Source: Halomonas salipaludis (lineage in GTDB: Bacteria; Pseudomonadota; Gammaproteobacteria; Pseudomonadales; Halomonadaceae). Taken from it: DNA of 64,000 bases. Shown piece after piece: positions 34,241-43,423 of this stretch. The stretch lies in assembly GCF_002286975.1 (NCBI RefSeq), contig NZ_NSKB01000005.1, positions 248,001 through 312,000 of the forward strand, read 5' to 3'. A program made the position numbers and the translations under genes. Numbering within the stretch: the stretch's first letter is position 1; each line of letters opens with the position of its first letter. A model generated the notes under the pieces. The model was given only the letters and a program-made list of their open reading frames with translations. It had not been told where the DNA came from and ran no database searches.

Positions 34241-35170
34241 TTACAGGCTCTGGACGTAGCTGGCCATGCGCCGGCGCAGTTCGGCGTCGGGTAGCGGTCC
34301 GCGGGCCGCTGCCAGGTTCTCGCGCACGTGCTCGACTTGGGTGGTCGCCGGAATGGTGCAGCTAACGGCGGGATGGGAGATGATGAACTTGAGGATGAAC
34401 TGCGCCCAGGTCCGGGCGTTGATCTCGGATGCCCAGTCGGGCAGCGGCTCGCCCTCCAGGCGGCGTATCAGGCGCTTCTGCTGGAAGGGACGATTGGCGA
34501 TTACCCCGATGCCGCGCTCGCGGGCCAGTGGCAGCAGGCGGTCTTCTGCCTCGCGGTCGACGATGTTGTAGGTGAGCTGCACGAAGTCGATGTCGGCCTC
34601 GCGTAAAATGCGCTCGATGGCGTCGTGGCGCCGACCGTGGGAGGTGGTGATGCCAATGTGGCGGACGTCGCCTTCGGCCTTCATGGCTTGCAGGGTTGCC
34701 AGGTTTCTCTCCCAGGCGAGCAGGTTATGCACCTGTAGCAGGTCGAATCGCGGCACCCCCCAGTCGCGCCGAGAGGCCTCGAGCTGTGAAGGTCCTTCGG
34801 AGGGACTGGAGGTCCATATCTTGTCGGCCGCGTAGACGCGGTCGGTGGCGTCAAGCTCGGCGAGGGCATGGCCGATGGTGGCCTGGGAGGAGCCGTACAT
34901 CGGCGAGGAGTCGATCATCCGTCCGCCCTCGGCGAAGAAGGCCGCCATCACGGCCGTGCATGCCTCGAGCAGTGCCGGGTCGTCGCCGACGTTGAAGGTG
35001 ATCCAACTGCCCAGCCCGACCAGCGGTAGCGACTCGCCGGTGGCGGGCACCTCGCGTATCTCGCCTGACTCGCCGCGTGCGATGAGTGGCGGTAGCGCCG
35101 AACCGGCGGCGAGGGCCAGCAGGCCACCGAGCAGCCGCCGCCGCGACAGGGGCGGGGGTTCCACTAACAT
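34241..35170 (-). CDS. Aldo/keto reductase with twin-arginine signal
   Basis: A 309-residue aldo/keto reductase with an exported form. The N-terminal SRRRLLGGLLALAAGSALPP is a twin-arginine leader, so folding and cofactor loading occur in the cytoplasm before export. The barrel retains RMIDSSPMYGSSQATIGHAL (Asp and Tyr), ADKIW (Lys) and LLQVHNL (His). CTIPATTQVEHVRENL is the cofactor loop. ATG 35170 has CAGGAGCC upstream; the longer frame is not conserved. A periplasmic aldo/keto reductase is uncommon. The downstream membrane gene overlaps its operon. Confidence 0.85.
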   Translation of the reverse strand: MLVEPPPLSRRRLLGGLLALAAGSALPPLIARGESGEIREVPATGESLPLVGLGSWITFNVGDDPALLEACTAVMAAFFAEGGRMIDSSPMYGSSQATIGHALAELDATDRVYAADKIWTSSPSEGPSQLEASRRDWGVPRFDLLQVHNLLAWERNLATLQAMKAEGDVRHIGITTSHGRRHDAIERILREADIDFVQLTYNIVDREAEDRLLPLARERGIGVIANRPFQQKRLIRRLEGEPLPDWASEINARTWAQFILKFIISHPAVSCTIPATTQVEHVRENLAAARGPLPDAELRRRMASYVQSL

Positions 35171-35338
35171 GGGGGCTCCTGATGGTCGTCCGCAGAGTGC
35201 AGTGTAGACGACAGGAGTGTTGGCGTTACCATGGGGCTTCTTCGGCAGGTCCACAGCCAGTATGAGATTGTCGAGGCGGATCGTGTTTTGCGGGCTTTGT
35301 GACTGGCCCTACCATTGGTGTACCGACAGGATGGCTAT

Positions 35339-36097
35339 ATGGAGCTTCGGATAGTACGGCGACTGATCCCTGAATGGGGCACTACCTATGGCCCCCCGGG
35401 GGAGGGCCCTTTTCCTGCCGTGATGGTTCTGCATGGCTCGGAGGGTGCCTGGTCCGGTTGGAGTCACCGCAATGCGGCGATCCTGGCGGCCCATGGGTTC
35501 CTGGCCTTTCCTTTCGGCTATTCCAGCGGTGGCAACGCCTGGAATGCGGGGCATATCGTCGACTGTCCACTCGATCGCACCGCCCAGGCGCTGGCTGCGC
35601 TGCGAGAGTTTCCCTTCGTCGGGCCGCGAGTCGGCCTTTACGGTGTTTCGCGTGGTGCCGAGCACGCCCTGTTGCTTGCCTCTTTGATGGCCAAGGAGGC
35701 GATGGCAGGGCTTCCAGAGGCCATTGCCGCACACAGCCCGCCCGATGTGGTGTGTGGTGGTTTCGATGCGCGCAGTTTTCGCGATGCCGGCGATCCCGGT
35801 TGGCAGTCATGGGATGGCGGCAAGCGCGCCTGGACGTGGAAGGGTAGCGCAGAAGGGTTATTGCCCACGACGCCGATCGAGGTCGAGCGGTACCCTGGGC
35901 CACTGTTCCTCTCCCATGGGCTGAAGGACAGACTGTGGTCGGTGGATATGACGAGGCGATTGGAGAAGCGACTCCTGGCCCACGAGCGCCAGCCTGACGT
36001 CCATTACTACGAGGGCGAGGACCACCTGCCGGGAAGCGAGGGCGAGAATCGTCATCATGAACTGCTGATCGATTTCTTCGAACGACACCTGGGCTAG
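35339..36097 (+). CDS. Alpha/beta hydrolase (dienelactone/BAAT-like)
   Basis: About 252 residues in an alpha/beta-hydrolase fold. PAVMVLHGSEGAWSGWSHRN supplies the oxyanion region, GLYGVSRGAEHALLLASLMA the nucleophile elbow with Ser in G-x-S-x-G, and FLSHGLKDRLWSVD plus a late EDHLPGS the acid and His. The pattern resembles acyl-CoA thioester hydrolase C-terminal (BAAT) and dienelactone hydrolases. Substrate unknown. Start ATG 35339 begins the homology. Confidence 0.8.
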   Translation: MELRIVRRLIPEWGTTYGPPGEGPFPAVMVLHGSEGAWSGWSHRNAAILAAHGFLAFPFGYSSGGNAWNAGHIVDCPLDRTAQALAALREFPFVGPRVGLYGVSRGAEHALLLASLMAKEAMAGLPEAIAAHSPPDVVCGGFDARSFRDAGDPGWQSWDGGKRAWTWKGSAEGLLPTTPIEVERYPGPLFLSHGLKDRLWSVDMTRRLEKRLLAHERQPDVHYYEGEDHLPGSEGENRHHELLIDFFERHLG

Positions 36098-36181
36098 CCG
36101 CGTGGCGCTAGTCGGTAGGGTTGGTCGATCAAAGAGGCCATTGCGGCCTGGCTGCGTTAGGGCTGCGCAAGGAAAAGCAGG

Positions 36182-36562
36182 ATGAAAACGGCAGGCGAGG
36201 TGGTGCGCGAATTCTGGCGGCTGATGGCAACGAACGACTTTCACTCGGTGGTGGCGGTGCTTGCGTCGGATTTCGTTCTCGAGTGGCCGCATTCCAATGA
36301 GCGTATTCGTGGCGGCGAATGTTTCGCACAGATGAATGCGGAATATCCTGCCCACGGCCGCTGGCAGTTCACGACCAATCGTTTCGTCGAGGGCGATGAT
36401 GAAGTGGTGACGGAGGTCGCCATCACCGATGGCGTTCAGTCGGCTACGGCCATTTCATTCTTCACGGTGGAGAAGGGCAAGATAACCCGGCTGGTCGAAT
36501 ACTGGCCCGAGCCATACTCGGCACCGCCAGGCAGGGAGCATTTTGTCGAGCCGATCGCGTAG
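36182..36562 (+). CDS. SnoaL-like / NTF2-fold protein
   Basis: A 126-residue cone-shaped NTF2-like protein. GEVVREFWRLMATNDFHSVV and FVLEWPHSNERIRGGECFAQ form the helix-strand start, and FFTVEKGKITRLVEYWPEPY the end. The family includes ester cyclases, isomerases and dehydratases with buried acids. Function cannot be assigned. It follows the hydrolase by 84 bases on the same strand and may share its transcript. An AGGATG overlap at the start suggests a ribosome site in AAGCAGG. Confidence 0.8.
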   Translation: MKTAGEVVREFWRLMATNDFHSVVAVLASDFVLEWPHSNERIRGGECFAQMNAEYPAHGRWQFTTNRFVEGDDEVVTEVAITDGVQSATAISFFTVEKGKITRLVEYWPEPYSAPPGREHFVEPIA

Positions 36563-36668
36563 ACGTGGTAGGTGAAGCCCGCCGCGTCGAGCGCTGCTCA
36601 TGGTTTGCCTGTGGCACAAATAGAGCACTAATAGTGAGCAAAACTCAGGAAAGGTAAACCAGGCTATG

Positions 36669-37110
36669 TCAGCCGGCACTGGTGCCGCTGCGGTTGGCAA
36701 GCCAGGTCTCCAGGTCGCGGGGCGGCAGCGGCTTGGCGAGCAGATAGCCCTGCACCTCGTTACAGCCCAGTTGGCTCAGGCAGTCGAGCGCCGCTTGGTT
36801 CTCCACGCCCTCGGCGACGATGCTGTAGCCCAGTTCATGGGCCATGCGGATCATCGACCCGACCAGGGTCTGGGTCCGCGCATCCTCTTCCAGGTGAGCG
36901 ATGAACGAGCGGTCGATCTTGACGATGTTCGCCGGTATCTCGTGCAGGTAGGAGAGGCTGCTGTAGCCGGTGCCGAAGTCGTCGATGGCGATCAGGGTGC
37001 CCGCTGCGATCAGCGCATCGAGCTGGGTCGCCGCGGCCTGGCCCTTGCCAATCAGGGCGCTCTCGGTCACCTCCAGCTCGATGGCGTCGGCGGGCAGGTT
37101 GGCCTGGTGT
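36669..37110 (-). pseudogene. EAL-domain (c-di-GMP phosphodiesterase) C-terminal fragment
   Basis: Minus-strand frame: NLPADAIELEVTESAL, then AIDDFGTGYSSLSYLHEIPA and ADxxVAEGVEN-type sequence (SIVAEGVENQAALDCLSQLG), ending EVQGYLLAKPLPP. These are the second half of an EAL domain, with the DDFGTGYSS loop and E(G)VE motif intact, but the first half with the EAL signature and any GGDEF or sensor part are gone. The frame hits a stop right at the junction with the oxidoreductase gene at 37116. It is a deletion relic and is not expected to be active. Confidence 0.8.
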
Positions 37111-37115
37111 CTGGC

Positions 37116-38114
37116 TCAGAGCCGTACCAGCATCTTGCCGGTGTTGGCGCCCTCGAACAGCGCCAGGAAGGCATCCGGCGTGCGCTCGAGGCCCTCCTCG
37201 ATGGTCTCGGCGTAGTCGATCTCGCCATTGGCGACCTGCGGGCCGACCTCTTCCAGAAAGCGTGGATAGTCGTTCCAGTGGTCGAAGATGATGAACCCCT
37301 GCATGCGCAGGCGCTTGATCAGCACCATGGCCAGGTTACTGGGTCCGGGGGCCGGCCCTTCGGCGTTGTAGCGGGCGATCATTCCGCACACGGCGATGCG
37401 ACCGCCGGTGCGCAGGGTGTTGAGCGCCGCCTCCAGGCACACGCCGCCGACGTTTTCGTAGTAGACATCGAAGCCCTCAGGGCAGGCCGCCTGAAGCGCC
37501 TCGGTCAGCTGCTGGGCGTTGCGGTCGCGATAGCTCACCGCCTCGATGCCGTGGGACGCAAGCCACTCGAGCTTCTCGGGCGCCCCGGCGATGCCCACCA
37601 CGGTGCCGCCGCGGGCCTTGGCCAGCTGCACGGCCAGCGAGCCCACCGCGCCGCTGGCGGCGCTGACCAGTACGTTGTCGCCTTGCTGCATCCCGGCGAT
37701 CTGGTAGAGGCCGGTCCAGGCAGTCATGCCCGGCATGCCAAGCACGCCGAGGTAGGCCTGCTCGGGGACCTCGATGCCCGGCAATGGCTCGACCTGGTCG
37801 CCCGGCAGCTGGGCGATATCCCGCCAGCCGGCCATGTGGCGTACCTTGTCGCCGACGGCCAGGCGCGGATGTCGAGACTCGATGACGTCGCCAACTGCGG
37901 CGCCTTCCAGCGGCTCGCCGAGGGTGAAGGGGGCGATGTAGGTCTTCACGCCGCTCATGCGTCCGCGCATGTAAGGGTCTACCGACAACCAGCTGTTGCG
38001 GATGCGCACCTCGCCCTCGGCGAGATCCGGCAGCGCGGTTTCGTGTAGCTCGAACAGCTCGCGACCGGGTGTGCCCTGGGGGACGTCGTTGATGGTGAAG
38101 TAGCGTGACTGCAT
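37116..38114 (-). CDS. NADPH-dependent 2-alkenal/quinone reductase (CurA-like)
   Basis: A 332-residue zinc-free medium-chain reductase of the leukotriene B4 dehydrogenase/CurA type. SWLSVDPYMRGRMSG is the substrate-loop signature, VLVSAASGAVGSLAVQLAKA the NADPH Rossmann motif, and FDVYYENVGG and CGMIARYN typical later motifs. It reduces the double bond of enones and enals. A lone unit: the EAL relic follows immediately, which implies a deletion close behind its stop codon. Confidence 0.92.
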   Translation of the reverse strand: MQSRYFTINDVPQGTPGRELFELHETALPDLAEGEVRIRNSWLSVDPYMRGRMSGVKTYIAPFTLGEPLEGAAVGDVIESRHPRLAVGDKVRHMAGWRDIAQLPGDQVEPLPGIEVPEQAYLGVLGMPGMTAWTGLYQIAGMQQGDNVLVSAASGAVGSLAVQLAKARGGTVVGIAGAPEKLEWLASHGIEAVSYRDRNAQQLTEALQAACPEGFDVYYENVGGVCLEAALNTLRTGGRIAVCGMIARYNAEGPAPGPSNLAMVLIKRLRMQGFIIFDHWNDYPRFLEEVGPQVANGEIDYAETIEEGLERTPDAFLALFEGANTGKMLVRL

Positions 38115-38194
38115 CGTGGTCTTCCTTGATACAAGAATGAACCTGCCAGTCTAGGGTAGGGGGCGGCGCCCAGGCCAATCATCAATGCCTGCCA

Positions 38195-39148
38195 TTACCG
38201 CTCACGATCCATTGGAGCGCTGGTAGCTTTACCGGCAGTTCGTCGCACCATAGTGGTCAATGTCGCCATGCTCTTCTGCGAACGACTGAGTGCCATCGCA
38301 ACGCCGGCACCGATAAGGACTGCAGAAATGACCTCCAGATTGCCTGTTGGTTCGCCAAGGAAGACGGCTCCGAGCACCAGGGTTACCAACGGAATCAATG
38401 CCGGGAGGGTGGTGCCTGCAATCGGCCCAAGGTGTTCTGCAGATCGGTTGAAAGCGAAAACCGCGACGGCACTAACCAGAACACCCTGGAATATCGCTTG
38501 CGTCACAATGTCGGATACCGGGGCGGCAGGCAGTTGTTTGGGCAGGGCGATGGCGTAAATCGGCAGGTAGAGTATGGCGGAGCCCACAGCAATGATGGCG
38601 GTGGCGTGTAGAGCCCGAATACCGAACCGTCGAACCATCAGTGCATAGCCTGCCCACATGATGCCAGTGAGAACCAGAACAAAGTATCCGACTGGCGATG
38701 CCCCTTTACCCAGCAGGTTCGCGAACAAAGACGTACCGACAAGGATGGTCATGATGCCCAGAGTCCTTACTGGGCCGATCTTGTCGCCAAACACTTGCCA
38801 GCCCAACAGTATGGAGACAATCGCCATGACTCCGGGATTGATGGAGCCCGCCGCAAATGCCGGGGCAGTTTGCAGTGCGAACGAGACCAGCAGGATATAC
38901 GGTGCCCCGAAGCCGACCACCATGGTCAGGGCGCCCGCTGCGCCCAGTCGTTCCAGGGCAAAGCCGTGCCGATAGATGACTGGCGCCAGAAGCAGCGCGG
39001 CAACGCCGAAACGCAGTGCAGTCAGATCGTAGGCATTTAGGCTCGTGGTTACGCCCAGGCGCAGCATGACCAGTGACCCGGACCAGATGGTAATGGCGGT
39101 GGCGGCCCAGACAAGACCGGCGGCATGCTTTTTTGATAACGGAAACAT
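38195..39148 (-). CDS. DMT-superfamily EamA transporter
   Basis: About 317 residues with ten membrane helices in two EamA repeats: GLVWAATAITIWSGSLVMLR begins the first and PVGYFVLVLTGIMWAGYALM the second. Such proteins export amino acids or other metabolites. ATG 39148 has GGGGAGACG upstream on the minus strand; the longer frame overlaps the promoter. It is divergent, with 75 bases between starts, from the LysR gene at 39224, which is its likely regulator. Confidence 0.9.
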   Translation of the reverse strand: MFPLSKKHAAGLVWAATAITIWSGSLVMLRLGVTTSLNAYDLTALRFGVAALLLAPVIYRHGFALERLGAAGALTMVVGFGAPYILLVSFALQTAPAFAAGSINPGVMAIVSILLGWQVFGDKIGPVRTLGIMTILVGTSLFANLLGKGASPVGYFVLVLTGIMWAGYALMVRRFGIRALHATAIIAVGSAILYLPIYAIALPKQLPAAPVSDIVTQAIFQGVLVSAVAVFAFNRSAEHLGPIAGTTLPALIPLVTLVLGAVFLGEPTGNLEVISAVLIGAGVAMALSRSQKSMATLTTMVRRTAGKATSAPMDRER

Positions 39149-39223
39149 CGTCTCCCCTGCTGTCTTCGTTTCGGCAAGAGTAGATCTTGAGAGAGGTTGA
39201 GAAAAACGATATATAATCAATTT

Positions 39224-40120
39224 ATGAATGAGAAAACATCAATCATGCAGGCGCAGGAGTCGCATTCTGCCAATCGGACGCTGAATCTCGACGCTGCCCG
39301 AACCTTCGTGGCGATTTGTGAAACGGGAAATTTCCGACGTGCCGCCGCGCGCGTGCACCGGTCGCCTTCGGCGGTGAGTCTCCAGATAGGCAAGTTGGAG
39401 GAGCAACTTGGCGTCCGGCTCCTGCATCGTGATGCGCGTCACGTACGTTTGACCCACCAGGGAGAGCGCCTGCTGGGGTTTGCACGGCGTCTGGTGGGGA
39501 TCAGTGACGAGGCGATGGCAGCATTCCATGGCTCTCCATTGACCGGGTCCCTGAGCGTAGCTGCACCGCATGATCTGGGTGCCTCCCTGGTCCCGAGCGT
39601 GCTACGCCGATTGGCCGAAGCTCATCCACGGATTCGTGTAGACGTCCGGCTCGACACCAGTGAAGCCGTGCAGCGACTCTTCATGGAGGGTAAAGCCAGT
39701 CTTGCGTTGTTCAATGAGGTAAACGCGCCGCAGATGCCAGCGCGTGACCTGTTCTCCGAAGAACTGGTCTGGTTGATGCGTGATGGTGGCCGCGCCGTGG
39801 AGCAGGATCCTCTGCCCCTTGCGGTGGCGGAGATCGGCTGTGCCTGGCGCGATGCGGTGCTGGGTGCACTGGAGAAAGACGGCCGTTCCTATCGCGTTGC
39901 GTATTCCAGCGATACCTCGATGGGGCAGGTCGCATCGCTGCGCGCTGACCTTGCCGTGGCGGCTCTGCCCCGATCGCTGGTTGACCACGAACTGGTCGAA
40001 GTCCCCAGGCACTGGGCGTTGCCAGCATTGGGGCAGACCCATATCTACTTGGCCGATGACGGCAGCGATACGGCCAAAGCGTTCGCTGAGTTGATAACGC
40101 CCGACCTGCGCCGGGCATAA
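39224..40120 (+). CDS. LysR-family transcriptional regulator
   Basis: A 298-residue LysR protein with a slightly long N-terminus. LDAARTFVAICETGNFRRAA and HRSPSAVSLQIGKLEEQLGV form the winged helix; the effector domain has LTGSLSVAAPHDLGASLVPS. Likely regulator of the divergent EamA exporter. Convergent with the MOSC gene (5-base gap). ATG 39245 is an alternative start. Confidence 0.9.
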   Translation: MNEKTSIMQAQESHSANRTLNLDAARTFVAICETGNFRRAAARVHRSPSAVSLQIGKLEEQLGVRLLHRDARHVRLTHQGERLLGFARRLVGISDEAMAAFHGSPLTGSLSVAAPHDLGASLVPSVLRRLAEAHPRIRVDVRLDTSEAVQRLFMEGKASLALFNEVNAPQMPARDLFSEELVWLMRDGGRAVEQDPLPLAVAEIGCAWRDAVLGALEKDGRSYRVAYSSDTSMGQVASLRADLAVAALPRSLVDHELVEVPRHWALPALGQTHIYLADDGSDTAKAFAELITPDLRRA

Positions 40121-40125
40121 GCCCA

Positions 40126-40815
40126 TCATTTTCGTTCTCCCAGACGACTGCTCCAGTCTTCGGTCTGACCGGTTTCTAGACGGCGAGCCGCGAGGCGCTG
40201 CCAACCATCGCTGAGACCTTCCAGCACCGACATGGCTTCCAGGGCACGCCGGTCCCTTGTTTTGGTGTAGAGCACAGTTATCAGGCGAGAGATCGGCCAG
40301 AGCGGGTTGGGGCGGTGGAGAAGGTGGAGTTGATCGTTTTCCCGGACCAGGCCCGGTTCGAGAACGCGGTAGTACCAACCGGTTTTTCCGGAGTGTTGCA
40401 GGCGTCTTGCCATGTCCGGAACACCGAAACGGGTATTGAGCTTCCAGCAGGGCTGGCGTGCCTGGGACACCTGAATCACGGTATCGCCAAGGGCCCATTG
40501 GTCGCCGACACAAATGTCATCTTCGTTCATGCCTGCTACCGAGAGGTTTTCCCCGAAGGCGCCGGGTTGGCCGAGGACATCCAGATCTCCCAGTTCTTTC
40601 CGCCAGAACGCATAGTGATCCAGGCAGTACTGATGCACTGCCTTTTCTATTCCCCCATGGCGCTTTGGATCTCCCTGTTTGTCGCCTATGAAGCCGGTCA
40701 GCCCGAGCTCGGCACTGGCAACCGGAGATTTTCGGATGCCACTGGGGACTGCCCGTGGTCCCAGGGGGGCAACGCCACCAATCAGCAGCCGGTTCACGGA
40801 CTGTTTCAGGCGCAT
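40126..40815 (-). CDS. MOSC-domain protein (YiiM-like)
   Basis: About 229 residues. KQSVNRLLIGGVAPLGPRAV, GLTGFIGDKQGDPKRHGGIE and AVHQYCLDHYAFW belong to the MOSC domain, with GAFGENLSVAG and the cofactor Cys in VSQARQPCWKLN; a 3-alpha domain follows (RLITVLYTKTRD). YiiM-type proteins use molybdenum cofactor to reduce N-hydroxylated purines. ATG 40815 and 40827 are alternatives; either start overlaps or abuts the end of the GATase gene upstream, so the two are in one operon. Confidence 0.87.
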   Translation of the reverse strand: MRLKQSVNRLLIGGVAPLGPRAVPSGIRKSPVASAELGLTGFIGDKQGDPKRHGGIEKAVHQYCLDHYAFWRKELGDLDVLGQPGAFGENLSVAGMNEDDICVGDQWALGDTVIQVSQARQPCWKLNTRFGVPDMARRLQHSGKTGWYYRVLEPGLVRENDQLHLLHRPNPLWPISRLITVLYTKTRDRRALEAMSVLEGLSDGWQRLAARRLETGQTEDWSSRLGERK

Positions 40816-41504
40816 TGCGTCAACCACCTGTGAAAGACTTCCCTGGCCACGGGTTCAAGCCTGGGCAGGAACCTTTGCGCCGCCGTCCGCATGGCTGCCA
40901 CATCCGTGCCAGCGGAGGCCAGTTCATGGCAGTGGCCAACAAGCCAACGTTCAAAGCCCTGCAGGGGTACTTCCAGATGAAACTGCAACCCCAGTACCTG
41001 GGAGCCGTACAGGAAGCCCTGATTTGTACATACGGGCGTCTGAGCCAGGGTGGGTAGCCGGCCATCTATCTGACAGGCTTCACCGTGCCAGTGGAGTACC
41101 GCTTCTGCATCGGCCAGAGGGGCCAGCACGGATTGGTGACCGGCTTCGGTCATGGTCAGCGGCGCGAAGTCGATTTCCTTGCAGTCCATGGGCTCTACTC
41201 TGCCACCCATGACACGTGCAATGATCTGGGCGCCAAGGCATATGCCCAGCAGGGGCCGCCCGCTTGCAATCTGGCGCTTGGCCAGGCGCTGCTCTATGGC
41301 AAGAAAGGGATAGGCGTCGACATCGTTGGCGGAGAGTGGTCCCCCGAGGATAACCAGCAGGTCCGGTGTCATCCGCTCCAGCTCATTCAGGTCATCCACT
41401 CCCACATCCCAGTAATAATGGTGGTAACCATGATCAGCCAGGACGGGGGTCAACAGGCCAAGGTCTTCGAAATGGATATGCCGAATGACATGTGCAACCT
41501 TCAT
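40806..41504 (-). CDS. Class I glutamine amidotransferase
   Basis: From ATG 41504 the protein has 232 residues. VILGGPLSANDVDAYPFLAI, RPLLGICLGAQIIARVMGG with the nucleophile Cys in GICLGAQ, and VLGLQFHLEVPLQG with the catalytic His-x-Glu form the triad. It is a stand-alone GuaA-like amidotransferase, as used in gamma-glutamyl or purine-like metabolism; acceptor unknown. It is divergent from the MocR regulator at 41541 with only 36 bases between start codons, so control by that regulator is likely. It overlaps MOSC downstream. Confidence 0.88.
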   Translation of the reverse strand: MKVAHVIRHIHFEDLGLLTPVLADHGYHHYYWDVGVDDLNELERMTPDLLVILGGPLSANDVDAYPFLAIEQRLAKRQIASGRPLLGICLGAQIIARVMGGRVEPMDCKEIDFAPLTMTEAGHQSVLAPLADAEAVLHWHGEACQIDGRLPTLAQTPVCTNQGFLYGSQVLGLQFHLEVPLQGFERWLVGHCHELASAGTDVAAMRTAAQRFLPRLEPVAREVFHRWLTQCA

Positions 41505-41540
41505 GTTGACTAAATGTCCTATGCCAAATAATATAATGTC

Positions 41541-42857
41541 ATGGATAAACAATATCTGGAAGGAAAAACGGCTGTCAAGATTGCTGAAAGCATTGAGCAT
41601 GCCATTCAGTGCGGGCGTCTGACCGCAGGCGACTCCCTGCCATCCGTCCGTGAGGCCGCCATGATGCTGGACGTCAACCGAAACACGGTGGCGCAGGCCT
41701 ACTCCCGATTGCGTGAGCGCGGCTGGGTCTATGGGCGTGGTCGGGGTGGTACCCGGGTAATGCCGATGCATAGGGAAGGAGAGGCACTGGGCGAGGCGCC
41801 CGTCTTCCCGGGTGTTGTTGATCTCGCTTCTGGCAATATCGACCCCAGGTTGCTGCCGTCCCTGAAGCGGGCCGCAACAGAGGTAGACTGGCAGCAGACC
41901 GGCTACGACCGGTCCGGAGAAGACCCCGAACTGCTTGGCCTGTTCCGAGACATGCTGGCGCGTGAAGGGGTGCCGGTGGCGTCGATGATGCTCGGACATA
42001 GTGCCCTGGACCTCATCGAGCGGGCATTGCGGGTTCGGACACAGGTCGGGGAGAAGGTCCTGGTCGAGGACCCTGTCTGGCCACCGTTGCTCGCATTGCT
42101 GCGCTCCCTTGGCCTCGTGGTGGAGCCCGTGCCACTTGACGATCAGGGAGTCATCCCGGAGGCGCTTGCGGACAGGCTCGGTGCCGGTGTGGCAGCCGTC
42201 GTCCTGACGCCGCGTGCTCAGAATCCGACCGGTATCGATCTCCCTGCCGAGCGTCTTGAGCGGATTCAGGTGGCGTTGCGGGATCACCCGCGGACACTCC
42301 TGGTCCTGGACGATCACTGGGGTCCCCTGTCCGAAGCGCCACCACCGGTTATCGCCTCCGGTGCTCCCGCCTGGCTGCTGGTACGATCCGTGTCCAAGTT
42401 CCTCGGCCCCGACCTGCGTCTGGCTGTTGCCTGCGGCGATGCGGATACAGTCAACCGAATGGCCCGGCAGTTTGCCCTGGGGCCGCGCTGGATCAGCCGC
42501 CTGGTCCAGCGGATTGCCGTGGCGCTCCTACGCGATGAACAGACTGACACGCAGTTGCAGACAGCCAGGGCCATGTACGCCTCACGTCACAAGGCACTGG
42601 TCGATGCCTTGCGCCGGCACGGGCTCCCGGTTAGCTCCGGCTCCGGCGTCAATCTATGGCTCCCCGTGAAGAATGAAGCAGCGATGGTTGAACGCATGAC
42701 GGCGCACGGATACCGGGTTCAGGCGGGTCAGCCCTTTCGGCTGCGGGCCGGGCCCGGTATCAGGATCAGTGTCGGCAATCTTCCTGTCGAAGAAGCCGAC
42801 GCCGTGGCCAAGGCCCTTGCGGACTGCACACAGAGTGCCTCGACGCCAATGGTGTAG
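41541..42857 (+). CDS. MocR-family GntR regulator with aminotransferase domain (PtsJ-like)
   Basis: A 438-residue regulator. GntR helix-turn-helix: KIAESIEHAIQCGRLTAGDS and VREAAMMLDVNRNTVAQAYS. The aminotransferase-like domain keeps LTPRAQNPTGIDLPAERL, LLVLDDHWGPLSEAP and the PLP lysine in LVRSVSKFLGPDLRLAVACG. It most likely senses a PLP-linked ligand and controls the divergent GATase-MOSC operon. It is shorter than the MocR at 29233 and of a different subgroup. Confidence 0.9.
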   Translation: MDKQYLEGKTAVKIAESIEHAIQCGRLTAGDSLPSVREAAMMLDVNRNTVAQAYSRLRERGWVYGRGRGGTRVMPMHREGEALGEAPVFPGVVDLASGNIDPRLLPSLKRAATEVDWQQTGYDRSGEDPELLGLFRDMLAREGVPVASMMLGHSALDLIERALRVRTQVGEKVLVEDPVWPPLLALLRSLGLVVEPVPLDDQGVIPEALADRLGAGVAAVVLTPRAQNPTGIDLPAERLERIQVALRDHPRTLLVLDDHWGPLSEAPPPVIASGAPAWLLVRSVSKFLGPDLRLAVACGDADTVNRMARQFALGPRWISRLVQRIAVALLRDEQTDTQLQTARAMYASRHKALVDALRRHGLPVSSGSGVNLWLPVKNEAAMVERMTAHGYRVQAGQPFRLRAGPGIRISVGNLPVEEADAVAKALADCTQSASTPMV

Positions 42858-43072
42858 AGGTAGCATTGCCTGAACACGTAAAATACCCACCTGGTCAGCA
42901 TGTTCATTGAAAGCCGTTCCACCTAAGGAGCCAACGTCTCCTGCTCACAAGCCGGGCATATCAACATGGCATGTATACCCTGAAGTGCTGTGAAATGGCT
43001 CCCGACAGACGGGGCGACGCCGGCATCTTCCAAGAGCTCTGTGTATCGAAACGAGACATATTGAGCCCCCCG
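42858..43072 (+). other. Intergenic stretch before IS3 relic
   Basis: No gene recognised. AAGGAGCCAACGTCTCCT near 42927 makes a small imperfect hairpin (AGGAG/CTCCT) that could end the MocR transcript. The right edge is transposon-derived. Confidence 0.3.
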
Positions 43073-43294
43073 CTATGGTGGATCAAGTCGCTGCCAGGTC
43101 GCGATATATGTGAAATCCGACACCCACAGCGCATTTGGCTGAGTCGGTTGAAACTGCTGCCGCACCAGGTCCGCCGGAGGGGTTTTGTTGGGATCTGGCA
43201 CGGTCGATCGGACCGGCGTGCCTCTCACCACGCCACGCAGCTCCATCCTGGAGCGCGAATGATTGCCGCCCCAGAGGGCCACCAGGCCCAGCAT
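43073..43294 (-). mobile_element. IS3-family transposase (OrfB) remnant
   Basis: The minus frame carries RGVVRGTPVRSTVPDPNKTP, then RQQFQPTQPNALWVSDFTYI and ATWQ. This is the start of the DDE domain of IS3-group OrfB (the W-V-S-D-F-T-Y aspartate included). The rest of the catalytic core, OrfA and both terminal repeats are absent. It marks an old insertion at the left edge of the toxin-antitoxin remnant region. Confidence 0.75.
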
Positions 43295-43423
43295 CGATGA
43301 GGCCGGGAAGCTGGATACCGATCTGCTGGCCGAGCCAGGGATGCGGCCAGGGTGACGCAGTGGGGAAAATCGAGCCTAAAGGGAGGAAGGATCGCGCATT
43401 ACACCATCATGTGTTATCATCAG

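Noticed and set aside
36666-38048. Long plus-strand open frame of 460 codons
   Set aside because: It is the antisense of the EAL relic and the CurA-like reductase; composition is Gly/Ala/His-rich without domains, and the minus-strand genes have clear motifs.
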